Source of the DNA: Candidatus Nealsoniibacteriota bacterium
GTDB lineage: Bacteria; Patescibacteriota; Minisyncoccia; Minisyncoccales; PWPS01
Reading direction: 5' to 3'
Length of the DNA stretch: 20,935 nucleotides
NCBI GenBank assembly: GCA_003554445.1
Contig: PWGJ01000054.1
Location: 1-20,935 of the forward strand
The position numbers and the translations under genes were made by a program. Positions 13,363 through 20,935 of this stretch are shown piece by piece. The first letter of the stretch is position 1. Every line of letters begins with the position of its first letter. The notes below the pieces were generated by a model. It searched no databases. It was not told where the DNA came from and saw only the letters and a program-made list of their open reading frames with translations.

Positions 13363-14766
13363 TTAATACACCTCTTCCCAATGATCAACTTCAATTACGG
13401 GAGAAAAAACCGGCTCTACGACCCGGTCATCAACAATGTAGCCCAATCCATACAAAACAAGTTCGTCATCAAAATTCATTTCCAACTCTTCCCATAAACT
13501 GGTAAAATGAAGTTGTCTTCCGATTGCTGCCCCGTTTATAGTTAATTTTTCAGGAAGACTGACAAATTTAACCTGATCTCCCGCATAAATAACACCTTCT
13601 ACAACGGACTCTTCAAAGAGAGAATAATCACCAAAACCTATCTTATTTTTTGAAAGAATGCCGGAAGCTCTATCAACTTCGGGGTTTTCTATTCTTACGT
13701 GAGAGTATCCACTGTCCTTATCACCTCTTACACGCCAATCTTCATCTTTTCCTATCTCAATACTTCTGTCAGCAACTAAAGCTCCTTCTATATTCAGTCT
13801 TCTGGCTCCACGCACTCTAATTCTACCGGTAACATAAGTTACTTCACTTTCTATCTCCAAAACCCCTTCCTCTCCGACCTCCCAAAGTAAGTCCTCAAAC
13901 TCTCCTTCCGAAAAGAGGCATTTATCCGAGCACTTATAAGAACTTTCTCCCGCAGGGTTGCAAAAAATACTGCAATCATCGTTATTTTCTAAATTTTCGG
14001 CTCTGCTTTTGAATGAATCTTCACTATCCGAATCAAAATCAACTATCGGAATAGATCTTTCTTCAAGATCACATGAATCACAATCTTCAGTGCACACATT
14101 TTGGGCACAAAGGGCGGTATACTCATCTATCGACCCCGAACCCCCCACATTTAAATTACCGACTGCAAGAGCTTTTCCTTCCAGTTTTTCGGTATCGGGA
14201 TTGTCATATAATTCTATTTCGGATTTTCCGTCTATAATCAAATTATGATTAGAAAATATATTTCCGTCGTTTATCGTCAGTTTGGAATGATTTATAATAA
14301 CATTACTTCCCGGCCCCCCTGAAAAAATAGAGGAATCGTCGGTCGGAGCTTCCAATGGCTGAGAGACGGTAACCCTGGCCCTTCTTTGTGCATCCCGATT
14401 CAAAAACGGAGTATTGGCAACAGAGTATATTTGAGCCTCTCCCGGGCCCGTATTTTGAACTCTAACTTCGTAGGATCCTCCACCGATGTCCTCTCTTTCC
14501 AGAGTGCCTTCCCAATAATTGCCTTCCGGATCGGGATTAAGGCTTAAATCGATAAAATTATCGCTCCACTCGCTGTCATTTTTCAGTTTCCAAACAGCTT
14601 CATGAACTCCACTTTCCGCTAAATAGTAAGCTCCTTGCGCTTTATCCATGCTTTCCGATATTTTCATTTCTACAACTAAAGCGTTCAAAAAATAAGCGCT
14701 TATAGCTATCAGTATAGCGGTTGCAATCGAGGCTATGATTACTATGGTTCCTTTTTCTTTTTTCAT
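13363..14766 (-). CDS. Large PilX/GspK-like pseudopilin with beta-repeat and Cys-rich regions
   Basis: A 467-residue protein. The N-terminus MKKEKGTIVIIASIATAI is a prepilin-type leader with a Gly before the hydrophobic helix but no Glu at +5, as in GspK/PilX. The helix is followed by the PilX-type block AYYLAESGVHEAVWKL (about 47-62). The rest is mostly short hydrophobic strands alternating with turns, interpreted as a beta-helical, polymer-forming domain. Two Cys-rich patches are inserted: CAQNVCTEDCDSC, then CSIFC with YKCSDKC about 15 residues later. That makes eight cysteines, so disulfides are likely outside the membrane. It is more than twice the length of Pseudomonas PilX. It overlaps the PilW-like gene by 4 nt and precedes pilM. 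Probably a tip or priming pseudopilin; possibly an adhesin. Confidence 0.8.
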   Translation of the reverse strand: MKKEKGTIVIIASIATAILIAISAYFLNALVVEMKISESMDKAQGAYYLAESGVHEAVWKLKNDSEWSDNFIDLSLNPDPEGNYWEGTLEREDIGGGSYEVRVQNTGPGEAQIYSVANTPFLNRDAQRRARVTVSQPLEAPTDDSSIFSGGPGSNVIINHSKLTINDGNIFSNHNLIIDGKSEIELYDNPDTEKLEGKALAVGNLNVGGSGSIDEYTALCAQNVCTEDCDSCDLEERSIPIVDFDSDSEDSFKSRAENLENNDDCSIFCNPAGESSYKCSDKCLFSEGEFEDLLWEVGEEGVLEIESEVTYVTGRIRVRGARRLNIEGALVADRSIEIGKDEDWRVRGDKDSGYSHVRIENPEVDRASGILSKNKIGFGDYSLFEESVVEGVIYAGDQVKFVSLPEKLTINGAAIGRQLHFTSLWEELEMNFDDELVLYGLGYIVDDRVVEPVFSPVIEVDHWEEVY

Positions 14767-15542
14767 AAATTTCTACCTACGACTTTTTTTATTAAATTCA
14801 TCTCCCTGTCTTCAAGTTGTAAGCTAACAAAGATATTAATACCGTCTTCTTCCCAAAACGAAACTTCTTGAAAATGCTCTCCTACAATTCTGGATTCGAG
14901 AAGCTCTTCTTCCATAGTCTCGCCGGCCGGCGGTGTGGCATTTATCGGTACATAATTTTTTGGATCCTCTGAAAAATAATAAGCGTAAACCGATCTGTAT
15001 ACATACCCGTCTTCCAGGTAATAATGAGTATAATAATGAGATGTATCTATCAAGTAATCCAATCCGAAATAATCTTCTTCACCCAAAGGAAAGTCAATTA
15101 CGGCTGTTCTGGTATCGCCATCATAGTCGACTATTTTTCTGATTTCACCCTGAAGGTTGCTCGGACCGCTGGTTATTTTTATAAAACTATCCTTATAAAA
15201 TTCGTCTTGATCCGATGAAGAGGTTGGCAATACCACCTCTACACCTTCTCCGTCTTGCAGAGTTCCTTCTTCTCTTATATATTCCAGATGCCCGTCTTCA
15301 AAAATAATCTCGTCCACTCCTTCTTCCTTGCTATCAGGTAGAGAATTGACTATTCTTTCCGCCTGTCTTATTTCTCTGGATGCCGCATCTATTACCACCC
15401 GCCCGTTTTGTATTAATTCCATTGTCTCCTCACTTTCCTCATATATTCTAGTCGCTAAAAAAGCCGATCCCGTTACCATGGTGGCGATTATCATGAAGAC
15501 CGCAACTGCGATTATAAGTTCAATTAAAGTAAATCCTTTCAT
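14763..15542 (-). CDS. PilW/GspJ-like minor pseudopilin
   Basis: A 259-residue protein with a class III prepilin signal: MKG|FTLIELIIAV, a 3-residue leader, Gly before the cut and Glu at +5. The hydrophobic helix is followed by a polar alpha region ending in RVVIDAASREIRQAERI (about 48-64), typical of PilW/GspJ, and a large mixed domain with acidic loops. It needs a prepilin peptidase (PilD), which is not in this window. It is coupled by 4-nt overlaps to the genes on both sides. PilW or GspJ is the best analogue; exact orthology is not resolvable by eye. Confidence 0.85.
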   Translation of the reverse strand: MKGFTLIELIIAVAVFMIIATMVTGSAFLATRIYEESEETMELIQNGRVVIDAASREIRQAERIVNSLPDSKEEGVDEIIFEDGHLEYIREEGTLQDGEGVEVVLPTSSSDQDEFYKDSFIKITSGPSNLQGEIRKIVDYDGDTRTAVIDFPLGEEDYFGLDYLIDTSHYYTHYYLEDGYVYRSVYAYYFSEDPKNYVPINATPPAGETMEEELLESRIVGEHFQEVSFWEEDGINIFVSLQLEDREMNLIKKVVGRNL

Positions 15543-15925
15543 CTGTCTGAAATTAAAGTGGTTAATTCAACTTCATCTTGAATCAAGCCGTCAATAAAAA
15601 CCGTAACTTCTATCTTTTTAATTCCCGACTCCTCAAAGCAATTATCATGACCTTCCAAGCAACTTACAGAAGTCTCTCTTTTATAGTTTTCAAAATCATC
15701 TATTTCTCCAAAATCTTCAACTGAAACTCCCTCTTCCAGACTATCGTAACCTTTTCCTATGGATGCTTCTATTTGACTTGAAGCTAAAAAGAGAGCCGTA
15801 TTGCTTTTCTGATTCATATCCAAAGTTCTTAATCCAATCGGAAAAACTGCGATTACCGACAGAATTCCAAAGCTGATAATCGCTAGCCCTATTATTACTT
15901 CAATTAATGTTATCCCTTTCGACAT
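15539..15925 (-). CDS. PilV/GspI-like minor pseudopilin
   Basis: About 128 residues from the ATG at 15925: MSKG|ITLIEVIIGL is a short prepilin leader with Glu at +5. An upstream frame opens 42 nt earlier, at 15967, but would bury the leader and has no motif of its own. AGGA lies 7 nt before the 15925 ATG, one of the few clear Shine-Dalgarno sites here. The helix runs to about residue 27. Two cysteines (SCLEGHDNC) may form a disulfide. It overlaps the previous gene by 26 nt and the next by 4 nt. Confidence 0.85.
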   Translation of the reverse strand: MSKGITLIEVIIGLAIISFGILSVIAVFPIGLRTLDMNQKSNTALFLASSQIEASIGKGYDSLEEGVSVEDFGEIDDFENYKRETSVSCLEGHDNCFEESGIKKIEVTVFIDGLIQDEVELTTLISDR

Positions 15926-16343
15926 GGATAAATCCTGATGGTTTGATTTTAATTGTTTTAATGACATTATCTCTTTCTATTATTATTTCACCGCTTCTGA
16001 ATACGGCTCCGAAACGAGTGAATCTTGCCTCGGAATACTGATCCACGTTTTTCAAGTTTATATCATCAGTCATGCCCTTTTCCTTTATAACCTCCGTATC
16101 TTCCGTATATTTAACTACTTGATATCTATTTTCAGTAAAATTAAATACGACGCCGTAATGAATCTGTTCTGCTATCGACATCTGTTTCGCATAGCGGAGA
16201 TCACCGATTAACTCTCTTACTTCTCCCGCTCCTTCAACCGATTCTTGATATCTTAGAAGTCCGAAGGCACTAACTCCTATAAAACCGATTATAATAGCAA
16301 CAACTATTATCAACTCAATTAAAGTGAAGCCTTTTTCCATCAT
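15900..16343 (-). CDS. GspH/FimT-like minor pseudopilin
   Basis: A 147-residue prepilin: MMEKG|FTLIELIIVV, with Glu at +5 and a 5-residue leader. After the helix, GEVRELIGDLRYAKQMSIAE (about 37-56) matches the conserved FimT/GspH block, followed by beta-rich sequence. Two ATGs in a row (16343 and 16340) could both serve; GAAGG lies just upstream. It overlaps the end of pilC by 4 nt. It is the first of four consecutive prepilin-like genes, the order H-I-J-K seen in type II secretion and pilus minor-pilin clusters. Confidence 0.88.
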   Translation of the reverse strand: MMEKGFTLIELIIVVAIIIGFIGVSAFGLLRYQESVEGAGEVRELIGDLRYAKQMSIAEQIHYGVVFNFTENRYQVVKYTEDTEVIKEKGMTDDINLKNVDQYSEARFTRFGAVFRSGEIIIERDNVIKTIKIKPSGFIHVERDNIN

Positions 16344-17542
16344 AAACCTTCTAGTAATGAATATATCGGTATAAGCATTGAAAAGGCAAAGAATGCAACA
16401 GCCGACCCAACTACGATCATTAAAGCCGGTTCGATTATGGAGGTCAAATTATCCATTGCGGAAAAGACATCTTCTTCCAAAAAGTCAGCGGTTTCTTCAA
16501 GTACTTCTGATGTATTTCCGGTTTCTTCACCGACTTCGATCATCTGTATCATTAAAACGGAAAGAATTTCAGAATGAGGTCGAAAAGCTTCTGATAATTT
16601 ATCTCCTTTTTTAACTGCTTGCATCGAATCTTCTATCGCCGTTTTAAAATGGATATTCGTTGCACTTTCTGAAAGTATCTCCAAGCTTTTTATAATCGAA
16701 ACTCCCGAAGAAAGCAGAGAGGTTAATGTTCGAGCCATTCTGGCAGAATTAACTTTTTTGATTACCTGGGAAACAGCCGGAATTTTCAAGACGGCGGTAT
16801 CGATCGTCTCTTTTCCTTTTCTTGTTTTAGCCATCATTCTGAGCAATAAAATAAATGCAACTAAAATTATCGGAATCAAAAACCAATTGCTGGCCATAAA
16901 ATCTCCCATGGCCATAAAAATTCTGGTGGTAATCGGTAGCTCGACTTCCATCGATTCGAAAGTTTCAGCCATTCTGGGAACAACGAATACCAGCATTGCA
17001 ATCCCTACTCCGACCATGGCGGTTAAAATAACCGATGGATAAATCATTGCGCTCTTTACCTTGGATTTAATTTCGTGCTCTTTTTTAAATTGATTTACCA
17101 GAATATTCAAATTCTCCTCTATCTTTCCGGTTTCTTCCGATAATTTTATAACACTTCTAAATATTTTGGAGAACATATCCGGATACATATCCAAAGCCTG
17201 TGAAAAGCTTTTCCCTTTGTGTACTTCTTCTCTTATATTCAAAAGAACATTTCTGAATCTCTTGTTTTCCGTCTGAAGAGCAATGGTTTTTAGTGATCGA
17301 GAAAGAGAAAGGCCTCCGGAAAGCATCATTCTTAAATTTCGAGCAAAAAATATCTTGTCTTCAAGTGAAACTTTATTAAAAAACGGAAAGAAGTTTTTTT
17401 CCTTTATCTCTTCCGCTTCAACAAGAAACAAGTCTTTATCTTTCAGCTTTTCGGCCAAAGCTTTTTTGCTGGATGCTTGAGATATATCCGCAATCTCGGA
17501 CTTTTTTTCTTTTGATTTTGCAGTGTAGTAATATTGTGGCAT
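16340..17542 (-). CDS. pilC: Type IV pilus/type II secretion inner-membrane platform protein PilC (GspF)
   Basis: A 400-residue platform protein with two repeated GspF domains. Conserved blocks are FARNLRMMLSGGLSLSRSL (about 66-84) and its repeat MARTLTSLLSSGVSIIKSLE. Three hydrophobic segments occur (about 166-190, 215-237 and 370-392). GEETGNTSEVLEETADF is the family's conserved 'GEeTG.l...L...a.f' motif. PilC sits under the motor and transmits PilB's ATPase motion to pilin insertion. Length is typical. Its start overlaps the pilB stop by 1 nt (TAATG). Confidence 0.95.
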   Translation of the reverse strand: MPQYYYTAKSKEKKSEIADISQASSKKALAEKLKDKDLFLVEAEEIKEKNFFPFFNKVSLEDKIFFARNLRMMLSGGLSLSRSLKTIALQTENKRFRNVLLNIREEVHKGKSFSQALDMYPDMFSKIFRSVIKLSEETGKIEENLNILVNQFKKEHEIKSKVKSAMIYPSVILTAMVGVGIAMLVFVVPRMAETFESMEVELPITTRIFMAMGDFMASNWFLIPIILVAFILLLRMMAKTRKGKETIDTAVLKIPAVSQVIKKVNSARMARTLTSLLSSGVSIIKSLEILSESATNIHFKTAIEDSMQAVKKGDKLSEAFRPHSEILSVLMIQMIEVGEETGNTSEVLEETADFLEEDVFSAMDNLTSIIEPALMIVVGSAVAFFAFSMLIPIYSLLEGL

Positions 17543-19290
17543 TATTCCGTAAGCACTCTTAAAACTTCTTCTATCGAAGTGATTCCTTGAGCGGCTTTTA
17601 TTATTCCGTCTTCCAGCATGGTTATCATTCCTTCTTCACGCGCTTTCTTTTTTATCTTACTTGAGCTTTCCCTGTTTACTACCATTTCTTTAATCTCTTC
17701 AGTGACCGGTAAAACTTCAAATGCACCGACTCGTCCCCGATAACCGTCGGGAGCCTTTTCGGTCTCCTTGGGTTTAAAAAACTCAATATCATATATCGAT
17801 TGATCTTCATTAAGAAATCCTCTTTCTTTCAATACTTTTACTATTTTATCTATATCGCAATGCTTTCCAAGATCTTCTATCTCCGGCTCTGATAATTTAT
17901 AAGCCTCCTTTGAGGAGTGTAATTTTCTAAGCAATCGTTGCGCAATAACAACATTGACCGTAGAAGAGACCAAGAAGGGCTCAACTTCCATATCTATAAG
18001 CCTGGAGGCCGCCCCGGCGGCACTGGTCGTATGGAGGGTAGAAAGAACCAGATGACCGGTCAGCGCAGCGTTGGTAGCCAAGCGAGCCGTTTCACTGTCT
18101 CTTATCTCTCCCACCATCAATACATCCGGGTCCTGACGAACCAGAGCTCTGAGACCGGAAGCAAAAGTGAATCCGATCTTCGGCTGTACTTGAGTTTGAT
18201 TTATTCTTGCGACTTGATATTCAATCGGATCCTCAATCGTAGAAATATTTACTTCCGGAGTATTTAATTTACTTAAAATTGAATAAAGTGTCGTTGTTTT
18301 ACCTGATCCGGTCGGTCCCGTAACCAAAATCATTCCCGATCTTTTTTTCATCGACTCTCTAACCAGTTGCAAAGCTCTTCCTTTCATTCCCGCATCTTCA
18401 AGATCTATGGCTTCTTGCGACTCGGGTAAAAGTCGCATAACTATCTTTTCTCCTCCGGAAACCGGGAGGATTGAAACTCTTAAAGAGTATTTGTAATCCT
18501 TTTTCTTGATTTTGAATCTTCCATCTTGAGGTAATCGATGTTCGTCAAGTTTTAAATTCGATAGTACTTTTATTCTAGCTACGATTCCGGAAGCGACATC
18601 TATGGGCAGCTTCATCATATCTCTCAATATTCCGTCTACTCTGTATCTGACTATCACCTTTTCATCCTGGGGCTCAATATGAATATCGGATGCTCTTTCC
18701 AAAATGGCGTGCTTTATGATTATATCCACTATTTTTATAACCGGTAGCTCTTTTGCTGCCTGCTCAAGCTCATCTCGTGTCTCTTCTCCCTCATCCTCAA
18801 TAACTCTTACATCGGAAGCCGCATCCGTCTTAATTATCTTATCGACTTCCGATTCCAGACTTTCTTGATACTGCCCCAATATACTGTTTATACCTTCTGA
18901 AGTAGTAAGTCTGGGAATCACATTGAGTCCCGTAGATTTTTTAACTATCTCAATAACTTCCAAATCTTCCGGATTAAGCATCGCCACCTCCAAATCTTCC
19001 CCTTCTTTTTTAAAGGGGACAATATTGTTGGCACGAGCAAAATTTTCAGATATGGTTTGGAGAACTTCTATCGGAATATCGATATCTTCAAGATTTATGA
19101 AGGGTATTCCTAATATATGAGCCTTGATTCTCGCAATTTTTTCTTCTTGGATTATATCTTCTTCAATCAAAAGCTCTTCAACTTTTCGGTTGTTTTCGGT
19201 AGCCCTCCTTTCCACCTCTTGAAATTTTTTGGGCTCTAGTAAATCTAAATCTAAAAGGAAAGACTTTAGTTTTTCTTTTTCTATCTCCAT
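17542..19290 (-). CDS. pilB: Type IV pilus assembly/secretion ATPase PilB (GspE)
   Basis: A 582-residue hexameric motor. The N-terminal MshEN-type domain spans about 1-145. Walker A is GPTGSGKT (325-332), the Asp box IEDPIEY (352-358), Walker B DPDVLMVGEIRD (387-398) and the His box ATNAALTGHLVLSTLHT (405-421). It powers pilus or pseudopilus extension. It lacks the tetracysteine zinc motif (CxxC...CxxC) usual in the C-terminal part of this family: the only cysteine is Cys478, and the matching sequence reads LLRKLHSSKEAYK. GYRGRVGAFEVL (516-527) follows as usual. First gene of the pilus operon, 33 nt downstream of the SulP terminator. No pilT retraction ATPase is present here. Confidence 0.95.
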   Translation of the reverse strand: MEIEKEKLKSFLLDLDLLEPKKFQEVERRATENNRKVEELLIEEDIIQEEKIARIKAHILGIPFINLEDIDIPIEVLQTISENFARANNIVPFKKEGEDLEVAMLNPEDLEVIEIVKKSTGLNVIPRLTTSEGINSILGQYQESLESEVDKIIKTDAASDVRVIEDEGEETRDELEQAAKELPVIKIVDIIIKHAILERASDIHIEPQDEKVIVRYRVDGILRDMMKLPIDVASGIVARIKVLSNLKLDEHRLPQDGRFKIKKKDYKYSLRVSILPVSGGEKIVMRLLPESQEAIDLEDAGMKGRALQLVRESMKKRSGMILVTGPTGSGKTTTLYSILSKLNTPEVNISTIEDPIEYQVARINQTQVQPKIGFTFASGLRALVRQDPDVLMVGEIRDSETARLATNAALTGHLVLSTLHTTSAAGAASRLIDMEVEPFLVSSTVNVVIAQRLLRKLHSSKEAYKLSEPEIEDLGKHCDIDKIVKVLKERGFLNEDQSIYDIEFFKPKETEKAPDGYRGRVGAFEVLPVTEEIKEMVVNRESSSKIKKKAREEGMITMLEDGIIKAAQGITSIEEVLRVLTE

Positions 19291-19323
19291 AAGTCTTCTT
19301 TTATCAATTTTACTATAATAATG

Positions 19324-19351
19324 AAAAAAATAAAAACCCGCTTGAGCGGGC
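19324..19351 (-). terminator. Intrinsic terminator of the SulP gene
   Basis: The stem CCCGC/GCGGG with a TTGA tetraloop is followed on the minus strand by TTTTTATTTTTTT. It lies 27 nt after the SulP stop codon and just before pilB. A pilB promoter probably lies in or just after this T-rich stretch (TATTATAGT), but no -35 is convincing. Confidence 0.85.
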
Positions 19352-19377
19352 TTCTTTAAATCTATTTTTAAGCTTGG

Positions 19378-20934
19378 TCAACAACCATTTTCCTCCGCTC
19401 TCTTTAGAGCTTTCTTGCTTGAAGAAAATATCTCCTGCTCCTTGGGAAAGTAATTCTTCTTTCCCAGTTTTTCAGTAAATCCATACCTTTCGAAATCTTT
19501 TCTTATCTCTTTCGGCAGTCCGGCAAAAAAGACATCTCCTCCCGCATCTCGCACTTTATCGACAAACTCCTCAAGCTGACTTATTGTGGTCATGTCAACT
19601 CGCTCCACATTTCTCATCCTCAGAATGAATGTTTTACCCCCTTCTTCAAATGCTTCTTCCAGGTCCTCTTCCAAGTTACAAACCGTATTGAAGTGCAGAA
19701 TTCCGGAAAAATCAATTATGACCTGATCGTCACCTTCAAGCTCTTTAAGTTGTTGCTGGTTGACTTTCTCTTCTTTTATTTCTAAATAAGAATAATTTAC
19801 ATCACTACTGTTTCTTAAAACCAAAATCAAAGAAAGTAAAATTCCGAAATAAACCGCATAATCCAATCTGGGCATGAAAACGGTAGCTAAAAAGGTAGCT
19901 CCAAAAATTATAAAGTCAAATTTAGTCGTTTTTATAATTCTTTTAATTTCTTCAAAGTCAACCATCTGAAAAGCCACCAATATGAGTATGGCACTAAGAC
20001 TGGCAAGAGGAAGTAAAGAGATTATGGAACTGAAAAAAAGTAAAAATAAAAGAACAAAAAGGCCGGCTATAAGCTGAGAAAATCTGGTTTTCGCTCCTGC
20101 TTCAAAATTTACAAAACTTCTACTGAAAGAACCTCCTCCGACAAAACCGCCAAAAAATGAGCAGGCTACATTCACCACCCCCAAACTCAGAAAGTCTTTA
20201 TTTATCTCTTCTCTGTTCATCGCTCCCCTATTGTTGAATTCGGTTATTGTGACTACATCTATAAATCCAAGCATCGCTATGGCAAAGGAGTAACTTAAAA
20301 GATTGAGAGCAACTTCCGGTTCAACAACCGGTAAACTTAAACTGGGTAGTGAGCTGTCGAAAGAGCCTATGAGCTCTACATGAGAATCCAAACCAAAAAT
20401 AGAGACTAATCCTATTGAAAGTACAACCCCTATAAGATAATCGGGTGCTTTGGGAATTATCTTTCTGATACCCAAAATTACAACAAGAGTAGAAAGGCCG
20501 ACAAAAAGCGTGTAAAAGTTAGTTGAATTTATACTGTTAACGGTTTGATAAATTGATGTAATTATATTTTCCGCATCTACCGTGATTCCCATTATTTCGG
20601 GTATTTGATCACCGGCTATAACCACGGCAACTCCGGTTATGAGTCCCGCAATAACCGGCCGAGATATATAACTGGTAATGCTTCCAAAATCAATCAAGGA
20701 TAAAATTATCTGAATAACCCCGACTAAAAGAGTTATCATTATAACTATTTCCATATTGCTAAGATTCGGAATCGTCAAAACACCCAATGCACTGGCAATC
20801 ATTAAGGCTATTATGTTGGTAGGACCCATTACCATAAAGCTGGATACTCCAAAAAAGACCCCAACGAGAGTAGCTATTATAAAGCTGTGAAGTCCGGTAA
20901 TAGGGCTGAGCCCGGCAAGCATTGCAAAAGCCAT
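19378..20934 (-). CDS. SulP family anion transporter with STAS domain (5' end outside the window)
   Basis: 518 visible residues of a SulP (SLC26) secondary transporter for sulfate, bicarbonate or other anions. The first visible residues, MAFAMLAGLSPITGLHS, match the family signature near TM1-TM2 (usually 'IP.amaya.laG..p..GL'), so roughly 40-60 residues are missing beyond base 20935; the ATG at 20934 is internal. About ten more hydrophobic segments follow, with VGGGSFSRSFVNFEAGAKT as a conserved block. A STAS domain starts near residue 405 (DDQVIIDFSGILHF) and includes ERVDMTTISQLEEFVDKV. The family's usual serine position reads Thr. The stop codon lies just before a terminator. Substrate cannot be assigned. 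Confidence 0.9.
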   Translation of the reverse strand: MAFAMLAGLSPITGLHSFIIATLVGVFFGVSSFMVMGPTNIIALMIASALGVLTIPNLSNMEIVIMITLLVGVIQIILSLIDFGSITSYISRPVIAGLITGVAVVIAGDQIPEIMGITVDAENIITSIYQTVNSINSTNFYTLFVGLSTLVVILGIRKIIPKAPDYLIGVVLSIGLVSIFGLDSHVELIGSFDSSLPSLSLPVVEPEVALNLLSYSFAIAMLGFIDVVTITEFNNRGAMNREEINKDFLSLGVVNVACSFFGGFVGGGSFSRSFVNFEAGAKTRFSQLIAGLFVLLFLLFFSSIISLLPLASLSAILILVAFQMVDFEEIKRIIKTTKFDFIIFGATFLATVFMPRLDYAVYFGILLSLILVLRNSSDVNYSYLEIKEEKVNQQQLKELEGDDQVIIDFSGILHFNTVCNLEEDLEEAFEEGGKTFILRMRNVERVDMTTISQLEEFVDKVRDAGGDVFFAGLPKEIRKDFERYGFTEKLGKKNYFPKEQEIFSSSKKALKRAEENGC

Positions 20935-20935
20935 C

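Noticed and set aside
15926..15967. Longer start of the PilV-like protein
   Set aside because: It would put 14 extra residues before a perfect short prepilin leader; an AGGA site precedes the internal ATG.

Overview
The window is about 21 kb of AT-rich bacterial DNA, and every gene I can support lies on the minus strand, so transcription runs from high to low coordinates. Gene packing is very tight: most neighbours overlap by 1-26 nt or are separated by fewer than 50 nt, and no stretch over 300 bases lacks a gene. TGA works as a stop codon here. The best-fitting source is a Patescibacteria/CPR-like bacterium, judged from the compact pilB-pilC-prepilin-pilMNO locus, the short acidic pilus-linked protein after pilO, the AT-rich gene starts with weak or no Shine-Dalgarno, and the mix of small membrane proteins. 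No rRNA or other decisive marker is present, so this is an inference. No tRNA, rRNA, CRISPR array or insertion sequence was found.

Layout in transcription order. (1) 20935-19378: a SulP anion transporter with a C-terminal STAS domain, cut by the window edge and closed by a clear intrinsic terminator. (2) 19290-10584: a type IV pilus/type II secretion-like operon. It holds the PilB ATPase, the PilC platform, four prepilin-like proteins (GspH/FimT-, PilV/GspI-, PilW/GspJ- and PilX/GspK-like), PilM, PilN, PilO and a membrane-anchored acidic protein. An SDR oxidoreductase (10533-9796) follows and ends in a strong terminator. (3) 9681-6980: a four-gene redox/nitrogen operon with its own promoter, a candidate operator and a terminator. 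It encodes a CsoR/CstR-family repressor that lacks the Cu(I) histidine ligand, a CSPC-type thioredoxin, thioredoxin reductase and glutamate dehydrogenase. (4) 6907-4437: a membrane/envelope block with a CDP-alcohol phosphatidyltransferase, an exported DUF192 protein, an unknown conserved-looking protein, a PspC protein and a DUF1614 membrane protein. (5) 4332-4138: a cold-shock protein gene with a near-consensus promoter, a structured leader and a terminator. (6) 4062-1407: a patatin-like phospholipase overlapping an RNase R without an N-terminal HTH domain. (7) 1332-1: the start of a V/A-type ATPase operon, with a stalk-type coiled-coil subunit and the N-terminal part of subunit I, which runs out of the window.

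The most unusual parts are the CstR-like repressor heading a thioredoxin/glutamate dehydrogenase operon, and a phosphatidyltransferase gene whose longest reading frame would translate through the upstream terminator and whose real start appears leaderless. Also notable are the large GspK/PilX-like pseudopilin with an eight-cysteine insertion and the V-type ATPase in a bacterium of this apparent type. Much of the rest is recognisable housekeeping or pilus machinery.
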